A stretch of DNA of 64,000 nt from Pseudanabaena sp. M085S1SP2A07QC (lineage in GTDB: Bacteria > Cyanobacteriota > Cyanobacteriia > Pseudanabaenales > Pseudanabaenaceae): NCBI GenBank assembly GCA_020404895.1, contig JADBWK010000057.1:85201-149200 (forward strand), read 5' to 3'. Below the pieces are notes generated by a model. It saw only the letters and a list, made by a program, of their open reading frames with translations. It was not told where the DNA came from and made no database searches. Below are positions 19,568 to 28,503 of this stretch, piece after piece. Each line of letters opens with the position of its first letter. Within the stretch, counting starts at the first letter, position 1. Position numbers and translations under genes: made by a program.

Positions 19568-20197
19568 ATGTTCAGAGCGGTAAAAACAGAAAAAACAGAA
19601 AAAACAGATATCAGAGAATCACCTCAGCTCGATCTCGATCTCGCGATTGTGCAAGCTTGCTTGCAAGGTGATCCCCATGGTTTTAAAAAACTGTATCAAC
19701 GTCATCATCACAAGGTTCGCTCTACGCTTTACCAGCTATGTGGCTCCGATGGGCTAGATGATTTGGTGCAGGATGTTTTTTTACGGGCATGGAAAGGACT
19801 AGCCAAATTTCGACAGTCCGCTCAGTTTTCCACTTGGCTCTATCGAATTGCCTTTAATGTGGCGAGCGATCGCCGTAAAGCTTTAGCCAAAATGCGATCG
19901 CGAAATATCTCTGTCGAAGATGATCAGTTAGAAAATCTTGCTGATGATGCGATTTCCCGTGAAAGTGATTTGCAACCGAGCTTAACCCAAATGCATTATC
20001 AAGACATAATGCAACGCGGTTTAGCAAAGCTAAGTGAAGATCATCGCGCTGTATTGGTTCTGCACGATCTAGAGGAGTTACCTCAAAAAGATATCGCCGA
20101 AATTTTATCTATTCCTGTCGGCACTGTGAAATCGCGGTTATTTCATGCCCGTAGTGCCATCAAAAAGTTTTTAGAAGCGCAAGGAGTCGAGTTATGA
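19568..20197 (+). CDS. ECF-type RNA polymerase sigma factor
   Basis: 209 residues. Region 2 (about 40-110): YQRHHHKVRSTLYQLCG, LDDLVQDVFLRAWKGLAKFR, FSTWLYRIAFNVASDRRKA. Region 4 (about 145-200): LPQKDIAEILSIPVGTVKSRLFHARSAIKKFL. Regions 1 and 3 are absent, as in ECF factors; it resembles SigG-group cyanobacterial factors. The start is preceded by short Glu/Lys/Thr repeats (KTEKTEKTD). It overlaps the downstream gene by four bases, typical of a sigma/anti-sigma pair. Confidence 0.93.
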   Translation: MFRAVKTEKTEKTDIRESPQLDLDLAIVQACLQGDPHGFKKLYQRHHHKVRSTLYQLCGSDGLDDLVQDVFLRAWKGLAKFRQSAQFSTWLYRIAFNVASDRRKALAKMRSRNISVEDDQLENLADDAISRESDLQPSLTQMHYQDIMQRGLAKLSEDHRAVLVLHDLEELPQKDIAEILSIPVGTVKSRLFHARSAIKKFLEAQGVEL

Positions 20198-20649
20198 AAA
20201 ATAAATATTCTCAAGATTTTCCAGAAAGCTTTGGTCAAGACCCTAGCGAAAATTCTGATGACTCCTCTGATGATTCCTTATTGGCTTTTCTCAAACAAAA
20301 TAAACCGATCGCACCGCCGCCAGCCCCCAATTTTGAGCAACAGCTATTTGCTGAAATCAGTAAATATCCGCAGCGATCACCAAAATCCTCTAAAGCAAAT
20401 TTACACCGTTGGCTACCTTGGGCTTTATTGATCCCCGCCGCGATCGCTACAGGGATTACTTTTAACTGGGTAACGAACCGATCTCAGTATCAAATAGCAA
20501 GTATTAGCGAATCTGAAAAAGCTGAGATCGAGCAGTCGCTGATCAGCAGTTGGAATATGACCAATGACACAACCTATCAAGCGGTTAATGCACCTACTTC
20601 AACAGATACGCAGCTTTTGAGTGATTTATCACCTCTTGACTATGAGTAA
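20194..20649 (+). CDS. Putative anti-sigma factor, single-span membrane protein
   Basis: 151 residues. The cytoplasmic N-terminus (about 1-70) is acidic and Ser/Pro-rich with an amphipathic NFEQQLFAEISKYP segment. One membrane helix lies at about 73-92 (WLPWALLIPAAIATGITFNWV), and about 60 extracytoplasmic residues follow. No zinc-binding HxxxCxxC motif is present, so it is not a ZAS-type factor. The role is inferred from position (coupled to the ECF gene) and topology. Confidence 0.7.
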   Translation: MKNKYSQDFPESFGQDPSENSDDSSDDSLLAFLKQNKPIAPPPAPNFEQQLFAEISKYPQRSPKSSKANLHRWLPWALLIPAAIATGITFNWVTNRSQYQIASISESEKAEIEQSLISSWNMTNDTTYQAVNAPTSTDTQLLSDLSPLDYE

Positions 20650-20665
20650 ACAGAGGAGAAATATT

Positions 20666-21262
20666 ATGTTTAAATCAAAAATTTTTCAATATTGTGCGAT
20701 CGCTTCTGCTGTAGTTGCGGTCACTGGTGCTATTTGGGCTAGTAATGCCAACTTACAGTCGCAATCGGTGCAATCTCAAATTCAAGCACAATCTCAAGCT
20801 ATCCCTGAAAATAAGCCTGAAACAGAACCCGAAATATTAGCCCAAGTACCCAATCGTCCAGATCGTGCTGAAAGTGGCGATATTCCATCAGGAAGGATGC
20901 TCAAACAATTAAATTTATCAACTGAGCAGTTACAAAAGATTAAGGCAATTCGCGATCGCGATCTTGCTCGTATTCAAGATCTGGCACAGCAATCTCGTCA
21001 AGCAAATACTGAGTTACGAGATTTACTCGGTGGGTCTGAGAGCAGTGACGTAATTAGAGCAAAACATAATCAAGTGCTAAACCTTCAGCAAGAATTACGC
21101 AAGCAACATTTTGAGAGAATGCTAGCCATGCGTGAAATCCTGACCCCACAACAGCGATCGCAACTCAAAGAAATCATGCAAAAAAATCGCCCAAATCATC
21201 CGAGAAAGAGCATGAAAGACCATATTGAAAACCGCCTCAAAAAACGTCTAGACAATCTATAG
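20666..21262 (+). CDS. Spy/CpxP-like periplasmic protein (LTxxQ motifs)
   Basis: About 198 residues. The ATG at 20666 is chosen because GAGGAGAAATATT precedes it. A signal peptide covers about 1-30. The mature part has two LTxxQ-like repeats (LNLSTEQLQKIKAIRDRD and REILTPQQRSQLKEIM) with helices in between, as in Spy/CpxP chaperone-sensors. It is the third gene of the sigma/anti-sigma unit, so it may sense envelope stress or be its output. Confidence 0.8.
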   Translation: MFKSKIFQYCAIASAVVAVTGAIWASNANLQSQSVQSQIQAQSQAIPENKPETEPEILAQVPNRPDRAESGDIPSGRMLKQLNLSTEQLQKIKAIRDRDLARIQDLAQQSRQANTELRDLLGGSESSDVIRAKHNQVLNLQQELRKQHFERMLAMREILTPQQRSQLKEIMQKNRPNHPRKSMKDHIENRLKKRLDNL

Positions 21263-21273
21263 CAATGAAATCC

Positions 21274-21302
21274 AAAAAAAAACTGCTTCGCGGTTTTTTT
21301 TT
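21274..21302 (+). terminator. Terminator of the sigma operon
   Basis: A run of A then ACTGC, loop TTC, GCGGT then a run of nine T. Confidence 0.88.
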
Positions 21303-21448
21303 AATCAGTGTAAATACCTAACGCGAAGAAATTGTTAAATCTCCAAACCAAATCTAGAACTGCTCTTAATATGATCTCTAGCTATTACAAATACTTCTGT
21401 TGAGTTTTATCAAGATTCACGAAGAAAGCCTGAACCTAATAAACTTGC

Positions 21449-22447
21449 ATGACTGACTCTTTATCTTCTTATAAATCAGCAAAATCGGCTGAAAATCCTA
21501 CTAATAGTAGTTCTCATATAACCAACCGATTTATAGAGCCAGTTGTTCTAATCCGTCGCATGGCACTAGGGATTGCGATCGCAACTTGGGTGGTGATGGC
21601 AATCGGTAGTGCCACTCGCGTGATGAATGCAGGCCTAGCTTGCCCCGATTGGCCCTTATGTTATGGATCGGTATTGCCCGCAGAGCAAATGAACCTACAA
21701 GTATTTTTAGAATGGTTTCATCGTCTAGTTGCTTCTACAGTTGGGTTTGCCACGATTGTTTTGTTTAGTGCAAGCTGGTATTTCCGCAAAGATTTGCCGA
21801 AATGGCTACCTTGGGCGACATCAGGATCATTATCTCTGGTGGTTTTTCAGGGGATTTTAGGTGGACTGACTGTAACGCAATTATTGCGATTTGATATTGT
21901 CACAGCCCACTTGGGCACGGGGCTGTTATTTTTCTCTAGTTTGCTAGCAATCGCCACAGCTTTAACTAGTAATTTTGCTTACGCACGAAGCGCGTCAACA
22001 AAACTACCTTGGATTGGTTTAACAGCCGCAGTTTTAGTTTATTTACAAAGTATTCTCGGTGCATTAGTTGCATCTCAATGGGCGTTACACCAATGCTTTG
22101 CTACTCAGGATATGTGTATTGTTTTGAATGCACATTTGATTGGTGTGATCCCAGCTACCCTTGCTAGTATCGCGGTAGTGGTGACAGCATGGTTATTTAA
22201 AGAGATCTCCTCTGCATTACGACTCGTGGCAACGATCGCAGGTTTATTAGTAATTGGGCAGATAGCTATCGGCTATGCTACCTATAGACTACACCTACAG
22301 GTCGAACCACTCACCATTGCTCACCAAGCTACGGGTTCAGCCTTGCTCGGAACCCTCGTTTGCTTTGCTGTGTTAGCATTTAGAGCTAACAGACAAGACC
22401 AACCTTTAATCCAAGAACAGAATCAAGCGCAACCTGCGATTCGCTAA
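21449..22447 (+). CDS. ctaA: Heme A synthase (Cox15/CtaA)
   Basis: 332 residues with about eight membrane helices. It converts heme O to heme A for cytochrome oxidase. Conserved heme-binding histidines are visible in EWFHRLVAS, TAHLGTGLL, NAHLIGV and IAHQATGSALLG; the loop NAGLACPDWPLCYG is characteristic. A 35-residue polar N-terminus precedes the first helix. It is 37 bases upstream of ctaB, so one operon. Confidence 0.94.
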   Translation: MTDSLSSYKSAKSAENPTNSSSHITNRFIEPVVLIRRMALGIAIATWVVMAIGSATRVMNAGLACPDWPLCYGSVLPAEQMNLQVFLEWFHRLVASTVGFATIVLFSASWYFRKDLPKWLPWATSGSLSLVVFQGILGGLTVTQLLRFDIVTAHLGTGLLFFSSLLAIATALTSNFAYARSASTKLPWIGLTAAVLVYLQSILGALVASQWALHQCFATQDMCIVLNAHLIGVIPATLASIAVVVTAWLFKEISSALRLVATIAGLLVIGQIAIGYATYRLHLQVEPLTIAHQATGSALLGTLVCFAVLAFRANRQDQPLIQEQNQAQPAIR

Positions 22448-22484
22448 CTGTAATAACTGCGAAATATTTTAGGAGTTAAGCGCA

Positions 22485-23507
22485 ATGCAAGAAACAGCAA
22501 TACAAGAATTGAACATCCCAGAAACAGCGATCGCGGAAAATATCTTTAAAGCCAATCAATCGGCAAGTCGTAACTGGCGAGAGGTTATTCAAGACTATAC
22601 AGAGCTAACTAAACCACGAATTATCGTTTTGTTGCTAATCACCACCGCAGGGGCGATGTGGATTGCTTCTGAAGGACAAGTGAATGCATTTTTGATGTTT
22701 ATTACAGTTTTAGGAGGGGCGATTGCAGCAGCTTCGGCAAATGCAATTAACTGTCTATACGATCGCGATATCGATGCCAAAATGGAGCGCACTAGCTGGA
22801 GACCAATTCCATCAGGCAGAATACAACCTCTTAATGCGCTGATTTTTGCGATCGTCTTAGCAATTATTTCCTTCACCTTGCTAACGGTATATGCAAATCT
22901 CCTTGCCGCTTGTCTAGCGATGTCAGGCATCGCTACCTATGTCGGCGTTTACACGATTTGGCTTAAGCGTTCCAGCACTCAAAATATTGTCATCGGTGGC
23001 GCAGCAGGTGCGATCCCTCCCTTAGTTGGTTGGGCTGCGGTAACTGGTGAACTAAGTTGGGCGGCTTGGGTTTTATTTGCGATTATTTTTGTGTGGACTC
23101 CACCTCATTTTTGGGCTTTAGCACTGATGATTCGTGATGAATATGCCAAGGTAGGCGTACCGATGCTACCTGTTGTCAAGGGCGCGGAGGTGACTGCCGA
23201 TCAAATTTTGCTTTACACCTTGTTGTTGGTTCCTGTGTCGTTGTTACTAGTTTATCCTTGTAATGTCATGGGTTTAGTCTATGCATTGTCGGCTGTTGGG
23301 CTTGGTGGTGCATTTATATTTAAAGCAACTCAGTTGTTAAAAGAGCCAAGCGATCGCACAGTTGCTCGGTCGTTATTCAAATATTCGATTCTTTATTTAG
23401 GGTTGCTTTGTGTAGCGATGGGAATTGATAGCCTGCCAGTTGCACATATTTCTGGAGAACAAGCGATCTTTGTACTACAAACTACCATTGCAACTCTCAA
23501 TCCATAA
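22485..23507 (+). CDS. ctaB: Protoheme IX farnesyltransferase (heme O synthase)
   Basis: 340 residues, UbiA-type prenyltransferase with nine predicted helices. The prenyl-diphosphate Mg site [19 protein letters not shown] (about 88-106) and the family motif [12 protein letters not shown] are present. It makes heme O, which CtaA then oxidises. An RBS GGAGTTAAGCGCA precedes the ATG. Confidence 0.96.
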   Translation: MQETAIQELNIPETAIAENIFKANQSASRNWREVIQDYTELTKPRIIVLLLITTAGAMWIASEGQVNAFLMFITVLGGAIAAASANAINCLYDRDIDAKMERTSWRPIPSGRIQPLNALIFAIVLAIISFTLLTVYANLLAACLAMSGIATYVGVYTIWLKRSSTQNIVIGGAAGAIPPLVGWAAVTGELSWAAWVLFAIIFVWTPPHFWALALMIRDEYAKVGVPMLPVVKGAEVTADQILLYTLLLVPVSLLLVYPCNVMGLVYALSAVGLGGAFIFKATQLLKEPSDRTVARSLFKYSILYLGLLCVAMGIDSLPVAHISGEQAIFVLQTTIATLNP

Positions 23508-23537
23508 ATAAAGAGCCGCTATACTTCTGTTTTTTAT

Positions 23538-23576
23538 AAAAAAGTAAGGTGTGCATTGCCTACCTTACTTTTTTTT
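23538..23576. terminator. Bidirectional terminator between ctaB and a receiver gene
   Basis: AAAAAAGTAAGGT and ACCTTACTTTTTTTT flank an 11-base spacer; the right arm covers the receiver stop codon. Confidence 0.88.
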
Positions 23577-23993
23577 AGACTTAGTTTCGGAATATTCTGC
23601 AATGATGCGATTAATCTCTTGAATTAGAAGGGGTTTAGTCACAAAATCATTCATTCCTGCGTCAAAGCACAATTGGCGATCTTCTTCTAAAGCATTAGCT
23701 GTTACAGCAATAATCCGAGGTTGCGGCTGGTTAGACTGACGAATAATTTTTGTTGCCGTAACTCCATCCATTTCTGGCATCTGCATATCCATAAGAATGA
23801 GATCATAAAATCTCTTTTCCACCATTTGTAATACTTCTAACCCATTATTGGCAATATCAGCAATATACCCCAGCTTTTTGAGCATCATTGCGGCTACTTT
23901 TTGATTAACGAGATTATCTTCTGCGAGCAGGATTCGATATTGAGATTGATCGATCTTTTCTGAAGGCATGACTACATTTTTGTGTATTAGCAT
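23565..23993 (-). CDS. Stand-alone response regulator receiver
   Basis: 142 residues, one REC domain only (about 22-130): ILLAEDNLVNQKVA, phospho-acceptor Asp in LILMDMQMPEMDG, Thr in AVTANA, and Lys in VTKPL. The sequence style (VNQKV, MPEMDG, AGMNDF) is that of receivers attached to hybrid histidine kinases, so it is probably a detached phosphorelay domain. An ATG at 23969 is an alternative start. A clear relative lies at 54102. Confidence 0.88.
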   Translation of the reverse strand: MLIHKNVVMPSEKIDQSQYRILLAEDNLVNQKVAAMMLKKLGYIADIANNGLEVLQMVEKRFYDLILMDMQMPEMDGVTATKIIRQSNQPQPRIIAVTANALEEDRQLCFDAGMNDFVTKPLLIQEINRIIAEYSETKSKKK

Positions 23994-24016
23994 TAAGTAC
24001 CTATACAGAATAAATT

Positions 24017-24069
24017 ACCCAAACCCTTAAGGTTGAGCCTCACAGGGGCTCAACCTTAAGGGTTTGGGT
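24017..24069. repeat. Long hairpin, 23-bp perfect arms
   Basis: Arms at 24017-24039 and 24047-24069; loop seven bases. The outer arm ACCCAAACCC is like that of the other long hairpins. It lies in a 416-bp gap (23994-24409) between a receiver gene start and the end of the PPK2 gene. Confidence 0.8.
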
Positions 24070-24078
24070 TTGAAATTA

Positions 24079-24294
24079 ATTAGGGCTTGCGGAAAAAGTA
24101 CAAAAGCTTGCTACATAAGTACTTTAAGCTTTTATTGCCATAACAAGTGCAAGGTTATAGCGTCTAAAAGCCCAAAACCCTTGCACTTCCGTGGAAAATC
24201 GCTGGGTAAATTTGGAAAATATGCGACAAAATACTATTTTTAAAGCTGTATTGTCTTTAAATTTGCTCTGTAGACTTTTTCAGGCAGCCCTAAT
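24079..24294. mobile_element. 216-bp element with 21-bp imperfect terminal inverted repeats
   Basis: The ends ATTAGGGCTTGCGGAAAAAG and its inverted partner match at 18 of 21 positions. The ends begin with TA, compatible with a TA target. There is no open frame of useful length, so it is a non-autonomous element or IS remnant. Confidence 0.5.
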
Positions 24295-24367
24295 TATGGC
24301 TTATTTAAGAGAATGATTAGTGATGCACGGCAACTACTAATCATTCACAGGTAAGGGTTTAGTTTTT

Positions 24368-24401
24368 AATTCACGAAAGTGTGACAACACTTTTGTGAAT
24401 T
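24368..24401. repeat. AATTCAC hairpin repeat, copy A
   Basis: AATTCACGAAAGTGT and ACACTTTTGTGAATT with a four-base loop. The same hairpin recurs at 26278-26311 and 54032-54076. Here it follows the end of the PPK2 gene (minus strand). Confidence 0.75.
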
Positions 24402-24409
24402 TGTATAAA

Positions 24410-25924
24410 TCAGGTTGGGGAAAATCTATTTTTTAGGCGATCGCAAAGTGTTTTAATCACCTTGATTCGGGCAAATTTTTTGTCATTTGCTTCAATCAAG
24501 TACCAAGGTGCGAAACTAGTGCTTGTACGCTCGATCATTTCGTTAGCAGCTAGTTCATATTCATTCCATTTGGCACGGTTGCGAAAATCTTCGTCAGTAA
24601 TTTTATAGTGCTTATAGGGAGTTGCTTGTCTTAATTGGAAGCGGCGCAATTGCTCATCAGGATCAATATGAATCCAAAATTTGAGCAGCAAAGTGCCATG
24701 TTCATGAAGCTGCTGCTCAAAATTGACGATTTCATTATAGGCTCGCTTCCATTCTGCTTCAGAGGCAAAACCCTCAACCCTCTCTACAAGAACTCTTCCA
24801 TACCAACTGCGGTCAAAAATAGTGACCCGCCCCGACCGTGGCAGATGTCGCCAAAATCGCCATAGATAATGATGCGATCGCTCTTCGTCTGTCGGTGCTG
24901 CGATAGGTATCACCTGATAGTCACGCGCATCTAGAGCCGAGGTAACACGGCGGATTAGTCCTCCTTTGCCTGCGGCATCCCAGCCCTCAAAAACAAGGAT
25001 CACCGATCGCCCCAAAGACTTCTCTTGACGAAATAGTAAATTTAGACGACCTTGGTATTTTTCCAGTGATCTTTTGTAGTCCTCTTCACTCAGGCTTTGC
25101 TTTAGGTTGAGAGTGTCTAGAATTGTGAAGGAGTTGTCTGTTTGAACTGGAGGTGCAGATATTTTAATAGTCTGTGAATTGTCTTGTGTACTTTCTTGTG
25201 CAATACGTTTAGACACTAAGTCGAGGATATATTTCCCTACAGTAATGCTTCGATATCTCTTATCTGCGCCCTCAATGATAAGCCAAGGAGCTTCACCTGT
25301 GCTCGTGGTGCGAAGGGCTCGTTCTGAAGTGCGCCGAAACTTATCGTAAAGCTTGAAGTGTTGCCAATCCAAATCGTTAACTCGCCAGCGAGTGTCGGGG
25401 TTCTTCATTAGCAATTTTAAGCGTTCAGATTGTGCTTTTTTGCTGAGATGGAACCAAAATTTAATGATCAGGGCTCCATCACTCACCAATGCTTTCTCAA
25501 AAGTATTGATTTGCATTAGCGCCACGTCAAGATCTCCAACCTTTGTCTTGCCATAGACGCAATCGATGATAGGTCGCGTATACCACGATCCAAATAGAAT
25601 ACCAATTCGTCCTTTAGGCGGGAGAACTCGCCAAAATCTCCAAGCTTCTGGACGCTCGCGCTCTTCATCGGATGCGGCTCCAAAGGCGTGGGTTTCGAGA
25701 TAGTGTGGGTCGATCCACTCATGGAGTAAATTAACAGTCTCTCCCTTGCCAGCACCATCTACCCCCCCTATCAAAATAATTACTGGAAAAGAAGCTTTTT
25801 TGAGGTCTTCCTGAACTTCTAAGAGTTGAATACGAAGAGAAGGCTCTTGAGCTTCATACTCTACTTTACTAAGCTTATGTCCGATTTCAGCTGATTCAAA
25901 CATAGAATGAGTACCAATTCTCAA
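24410..25924 (-). CDS. Two-domain polyphosphate kinase 2 (polyphosphate:AMP phosphotransferase type)
   Basis: 504 residues with two PPK2 domains. N-terminal domain (about 15-235): Walker A GGVDGAGKGE, but the lid/Walker B region reads GILFGSWYTRPI and lacks the usual FDRSWYGR. C-terminal domain (about 270-500): Walker A EGWDAAGKGG and FDRSWYGRVLVERVEG intact. This arrangement is that of PAP enzymes, which phosphorylate AMP to ADP with polyphosphate; the N-terminal half is probably non-catalytic. Monocistronic. Confidence 0.9.
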   Translation of the reverse strand: MRIGTHSMFESAEIGHKLSKVEYEAQEPSLRIQLLEVQEDLKKASFPVIILIGGVDGAGKGETVNLLHEWIDPHYLETHAFGAASDEERERPEAWRFWRVLPPKGRIGILFGSWYTRPIIDCVYGKTKVGDLDVALMQINTFEKALVSDGALIIKFWFHLSKKAQSERLKLLMKNPDTRWRVNDLDWQHFKLYDKFRRTSERALRTTSTGEAPWLIIEGADKRYRSITVGKYILDLVSKRIAQESTQDNSQTIKISAPPVQTDNSFTILDTLNLKQSLSEEDYKRSLEKYQGRLNLLFRQEKSLGRSVILVFEGWDAAGKGGLIRRVTSALDARDYQVIPIAAPTDEERSHHYLWRFWRHLPRSGRVTIFDRSWYGRVLVERVEGFASEAEWKRAYNEIVNFEQQLHEHGTLLLKFWIHIDPDEQLRRFQLRQATPYKHYKITDEDFRNRAKWNEYELAANEMIERTSTSFAPWYLIEANDKKFARIKVIKTLCDRLKNRFSPT

Positions 25925-26005
25925 TCAAATACCAAAAATCTCTGTAGCAATCCGACGTGAGCCATCACTGCTGTTATTTAGAGCGTTTGACCGCAGAAAG
26001 TAATT

Positions 26006-26098
26006 TAGGACTTACGCAAAAACGCCCTGAAAGTCTCATTTTGCCGTAGGGGCAATTCATGAATTGCCCCTACGGCTCGTTCTTTTGCGTAAGTCCTA
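26006..26098. mobile_element. 93-bp MITE-like element, copy 1
   Basis: Perfect 16-bp terminal inverted repeats TAGGACTTACGCAAAA/TTTTGCGTAAGTCCTA, with an inner palindrome centred on CAATTCATGAATTG. A second copy lies reversed at 29565-29656. It occupies part of the gene-free stretch 25925-26422, which otherwise holds only hairpins. Confidence 0.75.
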
Positions 26099-26208
26099 TA
26101 ATTCTTAAATGATTTCTTAATTATGCGTGAAATGGGGGGATAGAAAGAATGAATGATATAAATCGTAACTGTTGTTCATTACGCCCCTTGGGATTTATGT
26201 TTTATACC

Positions 26209-26311
26209 AAATCACAAAATGGCATAGCCATTTTGTGATTTTAAAACCCTTACAGGGTTTGGGTTTTAATTCATATTAATTCACAGAAGTGTTGCCACAC
26301 TTTTGTGAATT
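26209..26311. repeat. Composite of three hairpins
   Basis: In order: AAATCACAAAATGGC with its complement (26209-26241); AAAACCC...GGGTTT (about 26243-26267); and the AATTCAC hairpin copy B (26278-26311). A degenerate version of the first two elements lies at 38484-38545. Confidence 0.65.
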
Positions 26312-26422
26312 GGTATTGTGGGGCTGTCATAACTTGAATGCGAACTGCATCTAGGTTGACAGGCATTTTACCGCAGGTAAAATGCCTGCTATTCAACTCT
26401 CTCTTGAGAATTGCCCGAAATC

Positions 26423-28291
26423 TCAAAAGCGATTTAAACTGACTGGACAATTTGGCTTCTCGGCAGTTTCCACAGGAGCAGGATCGGGCGGTAAAAGAGC
26501 CACAATATGAGGCACAGGACGAGGTTCATAAGCCATAACTGATTTGCCGCGATAGGCAAGCGCTGCACTTGCGCCAGAGTCAAGCATGACGACATCTCGC
26601 AATCCAGCTTTCGCCAAGATTTTTCCTAAACCGACAGAATCGATCATTTCCATTGTTACGCCAATTGTCGGTCTCCCAGAACGATCAATTCCCCAAAAAG
26701 CACGATCGCGACTTGCATCAAATCCATAGAGCTTACCAAAGGTTTCTGCTGATTGTGGTTTGCCATCACGAACTAACCAACCTGCCCCCACAAAAGCGTC
26801 AGTCACATCTGGGAGCTCATCTCTTACAGCTTCCAGCGAATTGTGTTTTGCTGCATTGTAAGGAATAAACTTAACAGCAGTGGGACTGATCAACACCAAA
26901 GGACGGCCATTAAGAAGTGGATTTTCGCCCTTGTTGCCATTGATAAAAATTCCAGCTTTACTAGAAAATTGGCTCATTATGGGTCCAATCATCTTATTGC
27001 TGTCAAGGTGTTCTAAGGAGAAAAAAGTTCCATCGACAGCAGCGATCGCATTAGGAGTCTTGGTCATAATTTCGGCAACCTGATAGCGACTATCCGCATG
27101 GGTTGTGACAACGCGACCGCCATGTACGAGGGTAAGTGGCAATCCATCAACAGTAATTGTGCGCTTCTCTACAGGAGTTGTAAAATTGATAACTCCATTA
27201 CTGACTGGGGGTAAAAGTGAAAATTGACTTACAGAAGTTCCCGCAGAAGCTTTTGCGATGGCTTCGTCAAAGCGTGACTGCCCAAAACGCATGATTGCCA
27301 TCAAATCTTCTGATTCGTTGGCAGAGCGCTCTTGACGCGGATCGAGGCTCATTGCTAAGGCTGCTTTATAACCAGCTTTTTTGAGTTTATCTCTAGATAT
27401 ATCTGTGAAATCTCCTTCTGGATAAGTAAAGTAATCAATGGAAACGCCCAATTCCTTTTCAAGAACTTTTTTCGATTCTGTTACTTCTTTTTCGATTTCT
27501 TTCTCGCTAAGATCTTTTAGATTGAGGTGATTGACTGTGTGGGAAGCAATGGTGACGAGACCACTTTTCTGCATCTCCCGCAGTTGATCCCAATTTGCTT
27601 TGGGCTTCTGTCCACCAGTGCCAACAAAGCGAGTATGTACAGACCATACCGCAGGATAGTTATATTTTTTAAGCAATGGAAACACATATTTGTACTGTCC
27701 GAGATAGTTATCATCGAATGTTAGCAATACAGGTTTTTCTGGCAATTGAGCACCTGTACGCAGATGATTAACCATGCGATCCATTGAAATTGGTGTATAT
27801 CCACCTTCTTGGAGCTTTTGAAAATGTTTTTCGAGTTCTTCAGGTGTGACATCCCAATCTACGTCTTTTACCGCTGTGATGTCGTGATACATGATGATCG
27901 GGATTTTGGCTGCACGGGCGCGATCGCTGATTGAGGGAAATGGCGCAGGGGTAAAACTAGCGAGCAGATCAGCATTAATGCTGCTGTTCAGACTTGATAA
28001 AACAGGTAATGGGTCATTGGCGATCGCATTGATCGATCTGACCTGATAGAGTGAAGCCGTCACCGACTCCAAAGCATTGTATTGACAAAAAGCTTGCGAA
28101 TCATTACTTGCAACAGGATTAGCAGGATTTAAAGCTGATTCATTGTTGGCTGTAGCTATCTCTGTAGAGGATGTTCGATTAACCAATTTGGTGGCGATTG
28201 CCGCACCCATACCAGTACCGAGGGCAGCTAATCCCAGCACGATCCAAATCGTGTTCATGCTGCTGCTATTTTTACCGTTGCCCCTGCTCAT
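26423..28291 (-). CDS. Polysaccharide deacetylase (NodB) - phosphodiester glycosidase fusion, membrane anchored
   Basis: 622 residues. An N-terminal membrane helix (about 12-35, TIWIVLGLAALGTGMGAAIA) anchors it outside the cytoplasm. A NodB domain (about 125-340) shows IIMYHDIT, the catalytic LTFDDNYLG and the metal-binding ASHTVNHLNL. A C-terminal domain (about 370-600) resembles the phosphodiester glycosidase (NAGPA) family: AAVDGTFFSL, AFVGAGWLVRDGKPQ, RAFWGIDRSGR and VVMLDSGASAALAYRGK. Together they suggest remodelling of an extracellular N-acetylated polysaccharide; the substrate is unknown. Confidence 0.85.
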   Translation of the reverse strand: MSRGNGKNSSSMNTIWIVLGLAALGTGMGAAIATKLVNRTSSTEIATANNESALNPANPVASNDSQAFCQYNALESVTASLYQVRSINAIANDPLPVLSSLNSSINADLLASFTPAPFPSISDRARAAKIPIIMYHDITAVKDVDWDVTPEELEKHFQKLQEGGYTPISMDRMVNHLRTGAQLPEKPVLLTFDDNYLGQYKYVFPLLKKYNYPAVWSVHTRFVGTGGQKPKANWDQLREMQKSGLVTIASHTVNHLNLKDLSEKEIEKEVTESKKVLEKELGVSIDYFTYPEGDFTDISRDKLKKAGYKAALAMSLDPRQERSANESEDLMAIMRFGQSRFDEAIAKASAGTSVSQFSLLPPVSNGVINFTTPVEKRTITVDGLPLTLVHGGRVVTTHADSRYQVAEIMTKTPNAIAAVDGTFFSLEHLDSNKMIGPIMSQFSSKAGIFINGNKGENPLLNGRPLVLISPTAVKFIPYNAAKHNSLEAVRDELPDVTDAFVGAGWLVRDGKPQSAETFGKLYGFDASRDRAFWGIDRSGRPTIGVTMEMIDSVGLGKILAKAGLRDVVMLDSGASAALAYRGKSVMAYEPRPVPHIVALLPPDPAPVETAEKPNCPVSLNRF

Positions 28292-28401
28292 AAAGATTTA
28301 TAAATTTTGTGATATTACTAGCGCCTATTTAATCAGAGAGCCATCATGTGCACAAGTACCTACGGTAAATGGCGGTATTTATTACGTAGAAATCAAGCCC
28401 C

Positions 28402-28448
28402 AAGTTTTTGTTAAAAGTGCTGCTTTGCAGCACTTTTAACAAAAACTT
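28402..28448. repeat. Long hairpin, 22-bp arms, loop TTT
   Basis: Arms 28402-28423 and 28427-28448, closed by GC/GC around TTT. It lies between the deacetylase promoter and the YdcF gene end. Confidence 0.8.
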
Positions 28449-28469
28449 AGGTTCTCTATAGCAAAAGAA

Positions 28470-28499
28470 AAGGCAGCGCTTAGTGCCGCCTTTTTTTTT
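28470..28499 (-). terminator. Terminator of the YdcF-family gene
   Basis: Imperfect stem AAAGGCAGC/GCCGCCTTT just past the stop of the minus-strand gene at 28504, with an A-rich left side that becomes a U-tract on the minus strand. Confidence 0.55.
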
Positions 28500-28503
28500 G
28501 GGG

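Noticed and set aside
23994..24409. tRNA or small RNA gene in the gap
   Set aside because: No T-loop (GGTTCGAATCC-like) or cloverleaf could be found; the gap is explained by a hairpin and an inverted-repeat element.
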